Assembly: GCA_045534445.1 (NCBI GenBank)
Contig: JAZSJQ010000060.1
Coordinates: forward strand, 62,001-126,000
Reading direction: 5' to 3'
DNA length: 64,000 nucleotides
DNA from: JAISGQ01 sp045534445
GTDB taxonomy: Bacteria; Bacillota; Clostridia; Oscillospirales; Acutalibacteraceae
A program made the translations under genes and the position numbers. Under the pieces are notes generated by a model. That model had not been told where the DNA came from and ran no database searches. It was given only the letters and a program-made list of their open reading frames with translations. Below are positions 7,278 to 15,705 of this stretch, piece after piece (the first letter of the stretch is position 1; each line of letters opens with the position of its first letter).

Positions 7278-9974
7278 TTATTCGGTGCGAAGAGCCTCTA
7301 CAGGATCCTTCTTTGCCGCTACTCTGGAGGGTATGAGACCTGCAATCACAGTAAGGAGCATGCTTATTACAATAAGTCCGATACCGCCTGCAAGGGGAAG
7401 CCTTGCAACCTCTCCGATGTTTGCAAGAGAATTGATTATTATATTGATCGGTACGCACAGCAGGAGGGTCGAAAGTATGCCGATAGCACCTGCTACAAAG
7501 CCGATTATCAGTGTCTCTGCATTGAAAACTCTGGAAACATCCTTCTTTGATGCACCCATTGCGCGGAGAACACCGATCTCCTTTGTTCTTTCAAGGACGG
7601 AGATATAGGTAATAACGCCTATCATAATTGAGGAAACGATAAGTGAAATGGAAACGAATGCGATAAGAACATAGGAAATAGTATCGATTATGGTGCTCAT
7701 ACCCGATATCATTATACCGATATAATCAGTATAGACTATCCTGTCGGCTTCCTCTGCATTTGCGTTGTACTCATCGATCATATCCATAAGAGCTTCCTTG
7801 GAATCGAAGTCCTTGGGATAGATAAAAATCGATGAAGGACTCTCAAGGTCACTTACGCCGAAGAGCTTCATGTTGTCTTCGTAGGTATTCTTGCTTACGG
7901 CTGCCATCATATACTGGGTGTAAAGCGCGATCTCTTCCTCGGTGAGATCAGAGATATCCACGCCCTCCATTGCAGGTGCGCCTGAGGTGGGATAGCCGCT
8001 CATGTCGCCATAGCCGCTCATGTCGGCACCGCCCATCATTGCGCCATTCATATCACTGCCGCTCATCTGGGGATATCCTGTCATACCTCCCATTTCGGGG
8101 GTCTGCTGAGGCTCTTCAAAATCAAATGCAAGACCTGTGAAAACGTCGATCTCAGGGTTTTCCTTCTGCTGTTTTACTATCTCACTGTCATTGATACCGT
8201 TCACCACATACTCGGTAAGTCCGTGAGTGTATCCGATGGCACCGTTGATAGAGGTGGAAACCGCATCCTCGGAAGGCATTACTATACCAACAACCTTGAT
8301 TTCAACTGCGTTGTCCACCAGTCTCTTCATGAAAACCACATCACCTGAACGGTCTTCCCATACACCGTCACCGTTTTCATCGGTGTAGTAATCGGTATTC
8401 ATGACAAGCTTAAAGGAAAGATTCAGAGCATCGTCATAGGAAAGCTTTACGTCGCTTGAAGAAAGCTCCTCACCGTTTGCGGCTCTTATCATAAGGTTGT
8501 CAAGCTCGGAAATGTCCTTTATGCCAAGTGTATAAAGTGCCATTTCATTTATCACGCCGCCCTCATTTGCAACGAGCACTACCTCATTGTAAGCCTGAGG
8601 CCAGCGGCCTGCAACAACATCATACTGTGAATCAAGAAGTCCCTGATTGTCAATAAGCTCATCCCATGTCTGCATCATTGAGCTCATTCCGCTCATGGAG
8701 GACATGGCACTCATTGTAGAGCTCATATCAGAGCCGTAAACACGATCCATGATGTCGGTGGGGTTAAGCTGAAGCGCTCCCTCGCTTGTGTCTGCAGCAT
8801 ATATATGCAGCTCTGTCTCGTACTGATATCTGACTGCATTTGCATATTTTGCGATATCGCTGTCGCTTTCAATATAATTCTTGAAGGAAGCAAGGTTATT
8901 TATCTTGACCTGCCGGGTTATTGCATTGACCATATCGATCATGGAGCCTCTTGAATAGATATATCCGCTCTCAAGTTCTTCCCCCTCGGTCTGCTCTCCT
9001 GACATTGAAGTCAGCATATTGGTCATATCGACGACCTCTGCATCGACCTGTATGGGATATGTGGAAAGAGTGTCCTCCTGCACCTTGTTTATATAGAGCT
9101 GGAAGCCGTTTGAAACAGACATGATAAGCGCAATGCCGATTATGCCTATGCTTCCTGCAAAGGCGGTCATCAGTGTTCTTGCCTTCTTTGTCATAAGGTT
9201 ATTAAGGCTGAGAGAAAGAGCAGTAAAGAAATTCATGCCGACCTTCTTTTTCTTTCCTTCGTTCTCTGCCTTCTTCTCCGTCTTTTCCTCTTCGCCGTTG
9301 TAGGGGTTTGAATCGGATATGACCTGACCGTCAAGCACTCTGATTATTCTGCTTGAGTACTGCTCTGCAAGCTCAGGATTGTGGGTAACCATTATAACAA
9401 GCTTATCCTGTGCTATCTCCTTGAGAAGCTCCATTACCTGTACGCTGGTCTCTGAATCCAGTGCGCCTGTGGGCTCGTCGGCAAGGAGTATCTCTGGGTT
9501 ATTGATAAGAGCTCGAGCTATGGCAACTCTCTGCATCTGTCCGCCTGAAAGCTGGTTGGGCTTCTTTTTGAGCTGGTCACCAAGACCAACCTTTTTGAGT
9601 ACTTCGATAGCCCTGCGGCGGCGTTCTGCCTTTGATACGCCCGAAATGGTCAGTGCAAGCTCAACATTTGCAAGCACGCTCTGATGGGTTATAAGATTGT
9701 AGCTCTGGAAAACAAAACCTATGGAATGGTTTCTGTAGGAATCCCAGTCTCTGTCCTTGAATTTCTTCGTTGATCTGCCGTTGATCTCAAGATCCCCTGA
9801 ATCATATCGGTCAAGTCCGCCGATGATATTCAGCATGGTGGTCTTTCCGCATCCCGAAGGTCCGAGAATAGACACGAACTCATTGGGACGGAATTCCATG
9901 CTGACTCCGCGCAGTGCTTCTACCTTCTGGTCTCCAAGCTTGTAGCTCTTTACAATGTCTGTAAGTTTAAGCAT
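7278..9974 (-). CDS. Fused ABC transporter: LolD-like ATPase plus FtsX-type permease
   Basis: Residues 1-235 form a MacB/LolD-type ATPase: Walker A GPSGCGKTT, signature LSGGQ, Walker B ILLADEP, H-loop VTHNPE. A charged linker rich in E and K follows. The permease half has one helix near residue 275, a large extracytoplasmic domain of about 450 residues, and three helices at the C terminus with the FtsX/MacB signature (LERTKEIGVLRAMGASKKDV). The extracytoplasmic part has a Met/Gly/Ser-rich stretch (MGGMTGYPQMSGSDMNG). Family knowledge: such transporters act mechanically on peptides, antibiotics or lipoproteins. It follows a marR gene by 16 bp, so that regulator probably controls it. Confidence 0.92.
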   Translation of the reverse strand: MLKLTDIVKSYKLGDQKVEALRGVSMEFRPNEFVSILGPSGCGKTTMLNIIGGLDRYDSGDLEINGRSTKKFKDRDWDSYRNHSIGFVFQSYNLITHQSVLANVELALTISGVSKAERRRRAIEVLKKVGLGDQLKKKPNQLSGGQMQRVAIARALINNPEILLADEPTGALDSETSVQVMELLKEIAQDKLVIMVTHNPELAEQYSSRIIRVLDGQVISDSNPYNGEEEKTEKKAENEGKKKKVGMNFFTALSLSLNNLMTKKARTLMTAFAGSIGIIGIALIMSVSNGFQLYINKVQEDTLSTYPIQVDAEVVDMTNMLTSMSGEQTEGEELESGYIYSRGSMIDMVNAITRQVKINNLASFKNYIESDSDIAKYANAVRYQYETELHIYAADTSEGALQLNPTDIMDRVYGSDMSSTMSAMSSMSGMSSMMQTWDELIDNQGLLDSQYDVVAGRWPQAYNEVVLVANEGGVINEMALYTLGIKDISELDNLMIRAANGEELSSSDVKLSYDDALNLSFKLVMNTDYYTDENGDGVWEDRSGDVVFMKRLVDNAVEIKVVGIVMPSEDAVSTSINGAIGYTHGLTEYVVNGINDSEIVKQQKENPEIDVFTGLAFDFEEPQQTPEMGGMTGYPQMSGSDMNGAMMGGADMSGYGDMSGYPTSGAPAMEGVDISDLTEEEIALYTQYMMAAVSKNTYEDNMKLFGVSDLESPSSIFIYPKDFDSKEALMDMIDEYNANAEEADRIVYTDYIGIMISGMSTIIDTISYVLIAFVSISLIVSSIMIGVITYISVLERTKEIGVLRAMGASKKDVSRVFNAETLIIGFVAGAIGILSTLLLCVPINIIINSLANIGEVARLPLAGGIGLIVISMLLTVIAGLIPSRVAAKKDPVEALRTE

Positions 9975-9990
9975 ATCATATTCCTTTCTC

Positions 9991-10449
9991 TTAAAACGAT
10001 CTCTCAGGATCGACTTCTTCTGTTATTGCTCTTCTGAGCTCCCCAAGTAAAAAAGAAAGCTGCTCGGCATTTTCTTCTCCCATATTGGAGATTATGCGAT
10101 TTATTACTTCCTCAGTCTCCATTTTTACCTTGTTGAAATACTCTCTTCCCTTGTCTGTAAGCTCTGCATAAACGGCACGTCTGTCACCCGGATTCGAGCG
10201 CCTGACAAGAAGTCCCCGGTCTGCCAGCCTGTTGACACACTGGGTTACCGCAGGACGTGAGACACAAAGCTCGCGGCTTATACTGCCAAGCTGAATCCTT
10301 GCATATCCCGTTTCTCTTTCCGCCTCTGTCAGCATATGAAATATCACCATTTCGCTGTGGCTGATCTTTTCACTTATAAGTGAATTTACAATTCTTGCTA
10401 TTCCCGACATACCGCTACGCAGGCTCTCCGCCAACGGTATCTGACTCAT
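9991..10449 (-). CDS. MarR-family transcriptional regulator
   Basis: A 152-residue winged-helix dimer type. The recognition region is LGSISRELCVSRPAVTQCVNRLADRGLL and the wing is RRSNPGDRRAVYAELT, both typical of MarR. An in-frame ATG at 10482 exists but lies at the predicted transcription start and has no ribosome site; GGGGTGAT before ATG 10449 decides the start. The gene is followed 16 bp later by the fused ABC transporter. An inverted repeat (10465-10481) at its own promoter suggests autorepression released by a ligand that the transporter exports; this is inference. Confidence 0.9.
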   Translation of the reverse strand: MSQIPLAESLRSGMSGIARIVNSLISEKISHSEMVIFHMLTEAERETGYARIQLGSISRELCVSRPAVTQCVNRLADRGLLVRRSNPGDRRAVYAELTDKGREYFNKVKMETEEVINRIISNMGEENAEQLSFLLGELRRAITEEVDPERSF

Positions 10450-10464
10450 CGCATCACCCCACTT

Positions 10465-10481
10465 TGTTAATCTTGTTAACA
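10465..10481. promoter_or_regulatory. Candidate MarR operator
   Basis: Inverted repeat TGTTAA-N5-TTAACA, placed 4 bp downstream of the predicted -10 box, where bound repressor would block transcription of marR and the transporter. Confidence 0.55.
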
Positions 10482-10484
10482 TTT

Positions 10485-10512
10485 AATATACTTAACTTTT
10501 TCATAAAGTCAA
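10485..10512 (-). promoter_or_regulatory. Predicted promoter of the marR-ABC operon
   Basis: On the minus strand, TTGACT (10512-10507), a 16-bp spacer and TATATT (10490-10485). Confidence 0.65.
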
Positions 10513-10616
10513 TAGACTTTTCTGTTTCTTGTTAAATCTTTCACACAATCATTATAATTATTGGCACTATGTTTATTTTATATAAAAAGCACAAAAATAT
10601 TTTGCGCAAAACAACA

Positions 10617-10642
10617 ACACCGCAGATTTTCATCTGCGGTGT
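10617..10642 (-). terminator. Terminator after the degV gene
   Basis: Perfect 10-bp stem ACACCGCAGA / TCTGCGGTGT with a 6-nt loop, followed on the minus strand by TGTTGTTTTG. Confidence 0.75.
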
Positions 10643-10656
10643 ATTTTTATAACAGA

Positions 10657-11520
10657 TTATTTCTTTTCGCTCTTTCTGATGTAAAGAATACCGAGGCACT
10701 TGGGACCGCAGTGGCAGGAAATGGTCACGCCTGCACGGGTGACATTGACTTCCTCAAACTTTGCAAATTCGCCTATCTTTGCCTTTATCTGAGCAATTTC
10801 TTCATCAGAGAAGCCGCCTGAATGGGTAATGAAGATACGCTTTGTCTCGATATCATCAATTTCTTTGAGTCTGTCCTCTACATAGGAAAGGATAGAGGGC
10901 ATTCTCTTGCCTCTGTACTTCTTTCCGACGCCCATAGAGCCGCCCTTTACCTCGATGCAGGGACGAAGCTTGAGCAGGTTTGCGCCAAGTGCTGCAACGC
11001 CTGAGCAGCGTCCGCCCTTCCAAAGATAATGGAGTGTATCAAGCACGAAGCTTGCATCAACTCGGGGAACTACATCTTCAAGATGTTCAACGATCTCCTT
11101 TGCGCTCTTGCCCTCTGCTATCATATCAGCTGCTTCAAGAACCTGAAGAGCAACACCTGTGGAGAGGTTTGCTGAGTCAACACAGTAAACATTTTCAAGT
11201 TCTTCTGCTGCAAGCTTGATGGAAGAATAGCCTGCGGACATTCCTGAGCTTACTGCAAATGCAATAACAGAATATCCCTGACTTGTCCACTTTTCAAAGA
11301 GCTCCTTGTATTCCTGAGGAGATGCGGCGGCGGTCTTTGCAAGGTCGCCTGTCTTCTCATGGTATGCAAAGCAATCCTCGGGAGTTACTGTAACTCCGTC
11401 AAGAAGTGTCTCTGTGCCGAGGCTTACAGCATGAGGACGGATCTCAATATCATATTTCTCGATAAGTTCAGGGGACAGGTCAACAATACTGTCAGCAATA
11501 AGTTTGATCTTTTCTGCCAT
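10657..11520 (-). CDS. DegV family fatty-acid-binding protein
   Basis: A 287-residue cytosolic protein with the DegV pattern: IKLIADSIVDLSPEL at the N terminus, YKELFEKW, a serine-rich loop AVSSGMSAGYSS that holds the fatty-acid carboxylate, and DTLHYLWKGGRCSG. Relatives (FakB) present bound fatty acids to the kinase FakA; no fakA is in the window. AAAGGA at about 10 bp before ATG 11520 decides the start over a TTG two codons upstream. It lies 21 bp after the GT-C-like gene, so both are probably co-transcribed. Confidence 0.9.
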   Translation of the reverse strand: MAEKIKLIADSIVDLSPELIEKYDIEIRPHAVSLGTETLLDGVTVTPEDCFAYHEKTGDLAKTAAASPQEYKELFEKWTSQGYSVIAFAVSSGMSAGYSSIKLAAEELENVYCVDSANLSTGVALQVLEAADMIAEGKSAKEIVEHLEDVVPRVDASFVLDTLHYLWKGGRCSGVAALGANLLKLRPCIEVKGGSMGVGKKYRGKRMPSILSYVEDRLKEIDDIETKRIFITHSGGFSDEEIAQIKAKIGEFAKFEEVNVTRAGVTISCHCGPKCLGILYIRKSEKK

Positions 11521-11541
11521 TTTCAAACATTCCTTTCAAAA

Positions 11542-13023
11542 TCATATAACAAAGAGTTTTTCACTCAAATAAATACATGTTGAGATTGCCGTAAACATCA
11601 CAAAAGGTATTGATGCCACAAGTTTTTTCTGCCTTGTAAGTCCTTTCGAAAGCATATCAAAGCATAAACTTCCCACGGCGAGAGAGCCTGCAAGACAGAT
11701 GGAGATATATCGGAAGTCCATAGAGCAGCCGTTGGGATATTTGATATTGAACCATATAAAGAATATCACCGACACTGCGCTTACCGATGTGAGAACAAGG
11801 GCATGGGCATTCTTTTTTATAACGGTATAAACTGCCGCAAATATACAGAAGATTACAAGTACACAATTTATGATCAGCAGCGTGACCGCCACCCATTTCG
11901 GGAAATCAAAGGTATATTCCCCGAACACCGAACACTTGACGGTATACACGGGAATATTGAAATCCTCCTCAGGCATACAGTAGGGATTTTCAAAAAGCTG
12001 CTTTACGGGCAATGATACAAAGCGCTCGAAAAAGCTTCTGTCACCGCAGTAGAGAGGGTGGCTTGTTCCTATGGGCATTACATAGCCTAACGGCTGATCA
12101 AATTTTATGAAATTGCGTATCGGATACCACATACCGAGAGGTATGCTCAGTGCGCCGAAGCACAGTTCATTTATCAGCACGCTTCTGCGTGTCCGCCCAT
12201 CCGTCGGACGAACAAGGCGAATTATAAACACCGCCGCTATAACAGGCGCTATGGTCACTGCCGACAGCTTCGTCATCATGGCAAGACCCAGATAAAGCGC
12301 CATGCAGAGGGCATTTTTCATGCTCTGGCTTTCATAAAAGCGAAGCAGATAAAGCACCGCGCATATCGAAAGCAACAGGCACAGTATATCATTGTTTATG
12401 CTTCCCGAAAATATAATCAGAGAAGGATGAAGGGTAAAAAGCGCGAAAAACAGCAGCTTTGTTCCTTGCCGTATTTTAAGAAAATCAAGGATTTTCAGGA
12501 ATACCCAGCCGCATATCAGCGAATAATATGCAGGTAAAAGCTGCAAGGTCTCAAAAACCTGCTCTGTGCTATTGATAAAACGGGAAAGGAAATTCCCCGC
12601 AACGCTCATTATATAAGGATGAAGGGGCGGATGGTAGAAAAGCCCCGTGTTTGTTTCGGGCAGTCTGCCCGTTTTCATAAGCGTGTAGATATATCCTGCG
12701 TGGCCCTGAGTCTCAAACACAAAAACATCGTGCTGTCTCTCATTCCACGGCGTCGCTGTAATGTACCATACTCTCAATGCAATTCCAAGAAGCAGTATTG
12801 CCGCCGTGATATACTCTCTTTGAAGCTTTCCTTTTGCTCCGAGAAATACACAGAGACCCATGCATACCGCAAAAGGAAGCAGCGATGCCGCAACAGCGGC
12901 TGTTTCTGAAGCCTGCAGTGCCGACAGGGACAATGCATACACGATTACAAGTACCGCAAACAGCCATAACGGCACAAATGCACGGAGCAAGGCCCTTTCA
13001 ATGGAATTTTTATCCGCTCTCAT
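11542..13023 (-). CDS. Polytopic membrane protein, GT-C / PMT-like glycosyltransferase
   Basis: A 493-residue protein with about 11-12 hydrophobic helices. The large loop after helix 2-3 contains WNERQHDV and PETNTGLFYHPPLHPYI, resembling the acidic/aromatic first loop and PPL-H motif of GT-C transferases such as PMT and ArnT, which move sugars from polyprenyl-phosphate carriers. A second extracellular loop has PIRNFIKFDQPLGY. The GtrB-like enzyme encoded at 21388 could supply such a carrier sugar; this link is inference. GGAGGT precedes ATG 13023, and a promoter lies at 13076-13104. Confidence 0.75.
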   Translation of the reverse strand: MRADKNSIERALLRAFVPLWLFAVLVIVYALSLSALQASETAAVAASLLPFAVCMGLCVFLGAKGKLQREYITAAILLLGIALRVWYITATPWNERQHDVFVFETQGHAGYIYTLMKTGRLPETNTGLFYHPPLHPYIMSVAGNFLSRFINSTEQVFETLQLLPAYYSLICGWVFLKILDFLKIRQGTKLLFFALFTLHPSLIIFSGSINNDILCLLLSICAVLYLLRFYESQSMKNALCMALYLGLAMMTKLSAVTIAPVIAAVFIIRLVRPTDGRTRRSVLINELCFGALSIPLGMWYPIRNFIKFDQPLGYVMPIGTSHPLYCGDRSFFERFVSLPVKQLFENPYCMPEEDFNIPVYTVKCSVFGEYTFDFPKWVAVTLLIINCVLVIFCIFAAVYTVIKKNAHALVLTSVSAVSVIFFIWFNIKYPNGCSMDFRYISICLAGSLAVGSLCFDMLSKGLTRQKKLVASIPFVMFTAISTCIYLSEKLFVI

Positions 13024-13075
13024 GAATCGTTTTTACCTCCGCAATTAACACATGATAAAGCGAAGTACTTAAAGT

Positions 13076-13104
13076 AGTATACACTATCAAATTTGATATT
13101 TCAA
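13076..13104 (-). promoter_or_regulatory. Predicted promoter of the GT-C-like/degV operon, with palindrome
   Basis: On the minus strand, TTGAAA (13104-13099), a 17-bp spacer and TATACT (13081-13076). The spacer contains a perfect 14-bp palindrome TATCAAATTTGATA (13085-13098), a possible operator shared with the divergent gene at 13137. Confidence 0.6.
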
Positions 13105-13136
13105 TAACAAATAATTAAGGTTTGGTGATACAAAAT

Positions 13137-13628
13137 ATGCTTTCTGTAGTAATTCTTTCCGATAAACCGCAGTATTCTCTGCTCTCAAGGATAGCCTATG
13201 CCCTTGAGGAAAATCTGCAGAGCGGATTTGTTCTGCGCGAGCATATCGGGAAAGGTGAGCTTATACTCAACAGGGGCATACTTGTTATAAAAGATCTGAA
13301 AAATCCGCCGAGAAAGGTGAAATTCGGAGACGGAGTTGTATCTGTAATAGAATCCTCAAACCGCAATGCGGTGCGCTTTGCAGGCAGATACAAACTCAAC
13401 GCGGTATGCTGCGGAATGAGCCCGCGAGATACACTTATTGCCGAAAGCATCTCCGACGGTCGGGGACTTCTGTGCCTGCAAAGAGCAATACCCACGGTTT
13501 TCGGAGAACGCGAGCCTTGCGAGCTTATCGCACGGACGGACTGTGATTGCGATGCCTCCGCCCTGCTCCTCACCGCAGGTGTTCTTCTTGCGGCAGGGGT
13601 CGGAGAGGGAACGGAGATAAGGATATAA
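13137..13628 (+). CDS. Orphan cytosolic protein, unknown function
   Basis: A 163-residue protein that I do not recognise. It has no signal peptide or membrane helix and looks alpha/beta: strands MLSVVILSD, GILVIKDL and GVVSVIESS, then CCGMSPRDTLIAESISDGRGLLCLQRAI, and a Cys/Asp-rich TDCDCDASALLL segment near the end. The frame can start at TTG 13122 or GTG 13125, but GGTGAT placed 7-8 bp before ATG 13137 makes that the best start. It is divergent from the GT-C-like gene and converges on the HD-domain gene. The pattern of a short Rossmann-like protein is suggestive of a nucleotide or tRNA-related role but nothing supports one. Confidence 0.75.
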   Translation: MLSVVILSDKPQYSLLSRIAYALEENLQSGFVLREHIGKGELILNRGILVIKDLKNPPRKVKFGDGVVSVIESSNRNAVRFAGRYKLNAVCCGMSPRDTLIAESISDGRGLLCLQRAIPTVFGEREPCELIARTDCDCDASALLLTAGVLLAAGVGEGTEIRI

Positions 13629-13632
13629 TTCG

Positions 13633-14277
13633 CTACTTTCTGCCGTCCCACTCATCCATAAATTGCACAAGATATTCTTTCATATATCGTTCTCTTTCTT
13701 CTGCTATCTTTTTTCCTGTTTCCGTATTCATCATATCTTTCAGAAGAAAAAGCTTTTCATAAAAATGATTCACTGTTGTAGATTTTGATTTAATGTATTC
13801 CTCTTTATCCATTTCCATTTTTGGTTTTATATCGGGATCATGAATTATCCTTCCTCTGCTTCCTCCGTATGCAAATGCTCTTGCTATGCCTATTGCTCCC
13901 AAAGCGTCAAGTCTGTCAGCATCCTGTACACATTTCCCTTCCAGCGTTTTCGGAATGACCGAATCCCGTCCTGCAAAAGAAACCTCACTTATAATTTCAC
14001 ATATATTTTTTATAATTTCTTCACTTGCTCCGTTTCTCTCCAAAAACTCTTTTGCCCTTAGCTTTTCATCATAGGTTTCCGGATACAGCTTTTCATCATC
14101 AACATCATGCAGAAGGGCTGCAAGTTCTGCTGTAAAAACATCAGCATTTTCCTTTTCTGCAATCATTTTTGCGACTCTGAAAACTCTGTATGTATGAAAA
14201 TAATCATGACCGCTGTAATCACTTTCAAATATTTTTTCTATATAAGAAAGTGCATTTTTTATGATATCCTCTTCCAT
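13633..14277 (-). CDS. HD-domain phosphohydrolase
   Basis: A 214-residue soluble protein of the YedJ/HD type. Metal ligands are visible: H in SGHDYFHTYRVFRVA, HD in LLHDVDDEKLY, and D in VQDADRLDALGAIGIARAF. Relatives hydrolyse phosphate from nucleotides, with ill-defined substrates. The frame runs 6 codons further up, but GGGAGGGGG upstream of ATG 14277 fixes the start. It converges with the orphan gene, the two stops being 4 bp apart, so there is no room for a terminator between them. Confidence 0.9.
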   Translation of the reverse strand: MEEDIIKNALSYIEKIFESDYSGHDYFHTYRVFRVAKMIAEKENADVFTAELAALLHDVDDEKLYPETYDEKLRAKEFLERNGASEEIIKNICEIISEVSFAGRDSVIPKTLEGKCVQDADRLDALGAIGIARAFAYGGSRGRIIHDPDIKPKMEMDKEEYIKSKSTTVNHFYEKLFLLKDMMNTETGKKIAEERERYMKEYLVQFMDEWDGRK

Positions 14278-14305
14278 TAATCCCCCTCCCAACACCTCAG
14301 ACGGA

Positions 14306-14330
14306 GCCTCCCCTCAAGGGGAGGCCTTTT
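14306..14330 (+). terminator. Hairpin with plus-strand T tract between two minus-strand genes
   Basis: Perfect 8-bp GC-rich stem GCCTCCCC / GGGGAGGC with a TCAA loop, followed by CTTTTATT on the plus strand only. The flanking genes are both on the minus strand, so the orientation is unexpected; see findings. Confidence 0.5.
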
Positions 14331-14331
14331 A

Positions 14332-15705
14332 TTATAGCTCTATACCCATTTCCTCTGCGCATTTTTTCAGCACCTTTGAAGCAACGCCGCCTGCGACCTT
14401 GCTTCCGCCTCCGCCGTGCTCAACTACGACAACAAAGGCAACGGGGAAATCCTCTCTTTGCGAAAAACCCGCAAACCATGCGTGAGGCTGTGCTCCGTCC
14501 ACCTCTGCCGTTCCCGATTTTGCGCACAGCTCCATGCCTCTGAACCGATCCTCGCCGTACTCACTGATAACGTTATTGCGCATCATGGAGGTCAATATTT
14601 CCGAAGTCTCTTCACTCATATACCTGCCCCCGGATTTTCTGTAATCGACAGATACCTTCGCGCCCATGGATGAGCGTGCCGATGATATGATATTGGGATA
14701 TTCCGCCTCGCCGCCGTTTGCAACGGAGCTTATAAAGGTCAGAAATGCCGCAGGATTGACAAGGTCATTGCCCTGACCTATAGCACTCCATGCAAGGTCT
14801 CCTGTGTTGGCTATCGATATGCTTCCTTTTGCGGTTTTAATTCCGCTTACCGTAACGTCATCTGTTATCAGGTTGACCTTCTGAGCGTAGAATCCAAGCT
14901 TCGCAACACCAAGTATCTGTCCGAGGTCTGCAAAAGCGCAGTTGCAGGAGCAGGACAGAGCATCACGAAGCGTCAGTGTTCCGTGAGCTGTCGGGCAGGT
15001 CACCACTGTTCCTTCATAAGGAGCTGAGCCCGTACAGGTAAAGCTGTAGTTTTCATAGTCAAAGCCGTCCTCCAGCAGTGCCGCAGTGGTCACAAGCTTA
15101 TACACCGAGCCCGGTATATAAGTCGCTGAGGTGAAACGGTTGAGAAACACACCGTCATATTCCGCCTTGTCGAAGGAGGAGGGCGGATCTGCAGGGTCAA
15201 AGGTCGGTGCGCTTACCATACATAAAAGATCGCCTGTTTTATAGTTATACACCGCCACTACGCCGTTTTTGCCCGAAAGCGCTTCGTATGCCACGGCGTT
15301 GACTCCTGCGTCTATGGTAAGGGCAAGGGTCGCACCCTCGCCGTCAAGAGAATACACTCCGTTGAATTCATTATAGCCTGTCAGTATATCCGCAAAGGCA
15401 GTCTGTGCGCCAGCGGCAATATTGCCGTTTTTATCACCAACCGCGTGGAGGGTCGCAAGTCTTATCGTTCGTATCGGATTATAGTGAGTCACGCCGTTTT
15501 CGTCGTTTTCAAGCAGTACGACTCCTGAAACATCGGTCACCGTACCACGCGTCAGATTTGCGTTATTGTAAATGTGTCGGTTTACCGGAAAGGCTATCCA
15601 TCTGCCGCCGTCAGCAATAAATCTGAAGGTATATATTCCTATGCCTATGATAAGAAACGCGGTCACAATAAGAACCACTATCGAGCGCATTCCTATCTTT
15701 TTCAT
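14332..15705 (-). CDS. Class B penicillin-binding protein (PBP2/PbpA-like transpeptidase)
   Basis: A 457-residue peptidoglycan transpeptidase that crosslinks the wall outside the membrane. One N-terminal anchor helix (residues 8-30) precedes a short dimerisation region and a transpeptidase domain with all three penicillin-binding motifs: SxxK at S200-K203 (PGSVYK), SxN at 253-255 (SCN) and KSGT at 396-399. It is shorter than PBP2 of the elongasome (about 600 or more) and resembles mycobacterial PbpA, which is also paired with a SEDS protein. The start overlaps the FHA-RodA stop as ATGA, so the SEDS polymerase and its transpeptidase are made together. Confidence 0.93.
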   Translation of the reverse strand: MKKIGMRSIVVLIVTAFLIIGIGIYTFRFIADGGRWIAFPVNRHIYNNANLTRGTVTDVSGVVLLENDENGVTHYNPIRTIRLATLHAVGDKNGNIAAGAQTAFADILTGYNEFNGVYSLDGEGATLALTIDAGVNAVAYEALSGKNGVVAVYNYKTGDLLCMVSAPTFDPADPPSSFDKAEYDGVFLNRFTSATYIPGSVYKLVTTAALLEDGFDYENYSFTCTGSAPYEGTVVTCPTAHGTLTLRDALSCSCNCAFADLGQILGVAKLGFYAQKVNLITDDVTVSGIKTAKGSISIANTGDLAWSAIGQGNDLVNPAAFLTFISSVANGGEAEYPNIISSARSSMGAKVSVDYRKSGGRYMSEETSEILTSMMRNNVISEYGEDRFRGMELCAKSGTAEVDGAQPHAWFAGFSQREDFPVAFVVVVEHGGGGSKVAGGVASKVLKKCAEEMGIEL

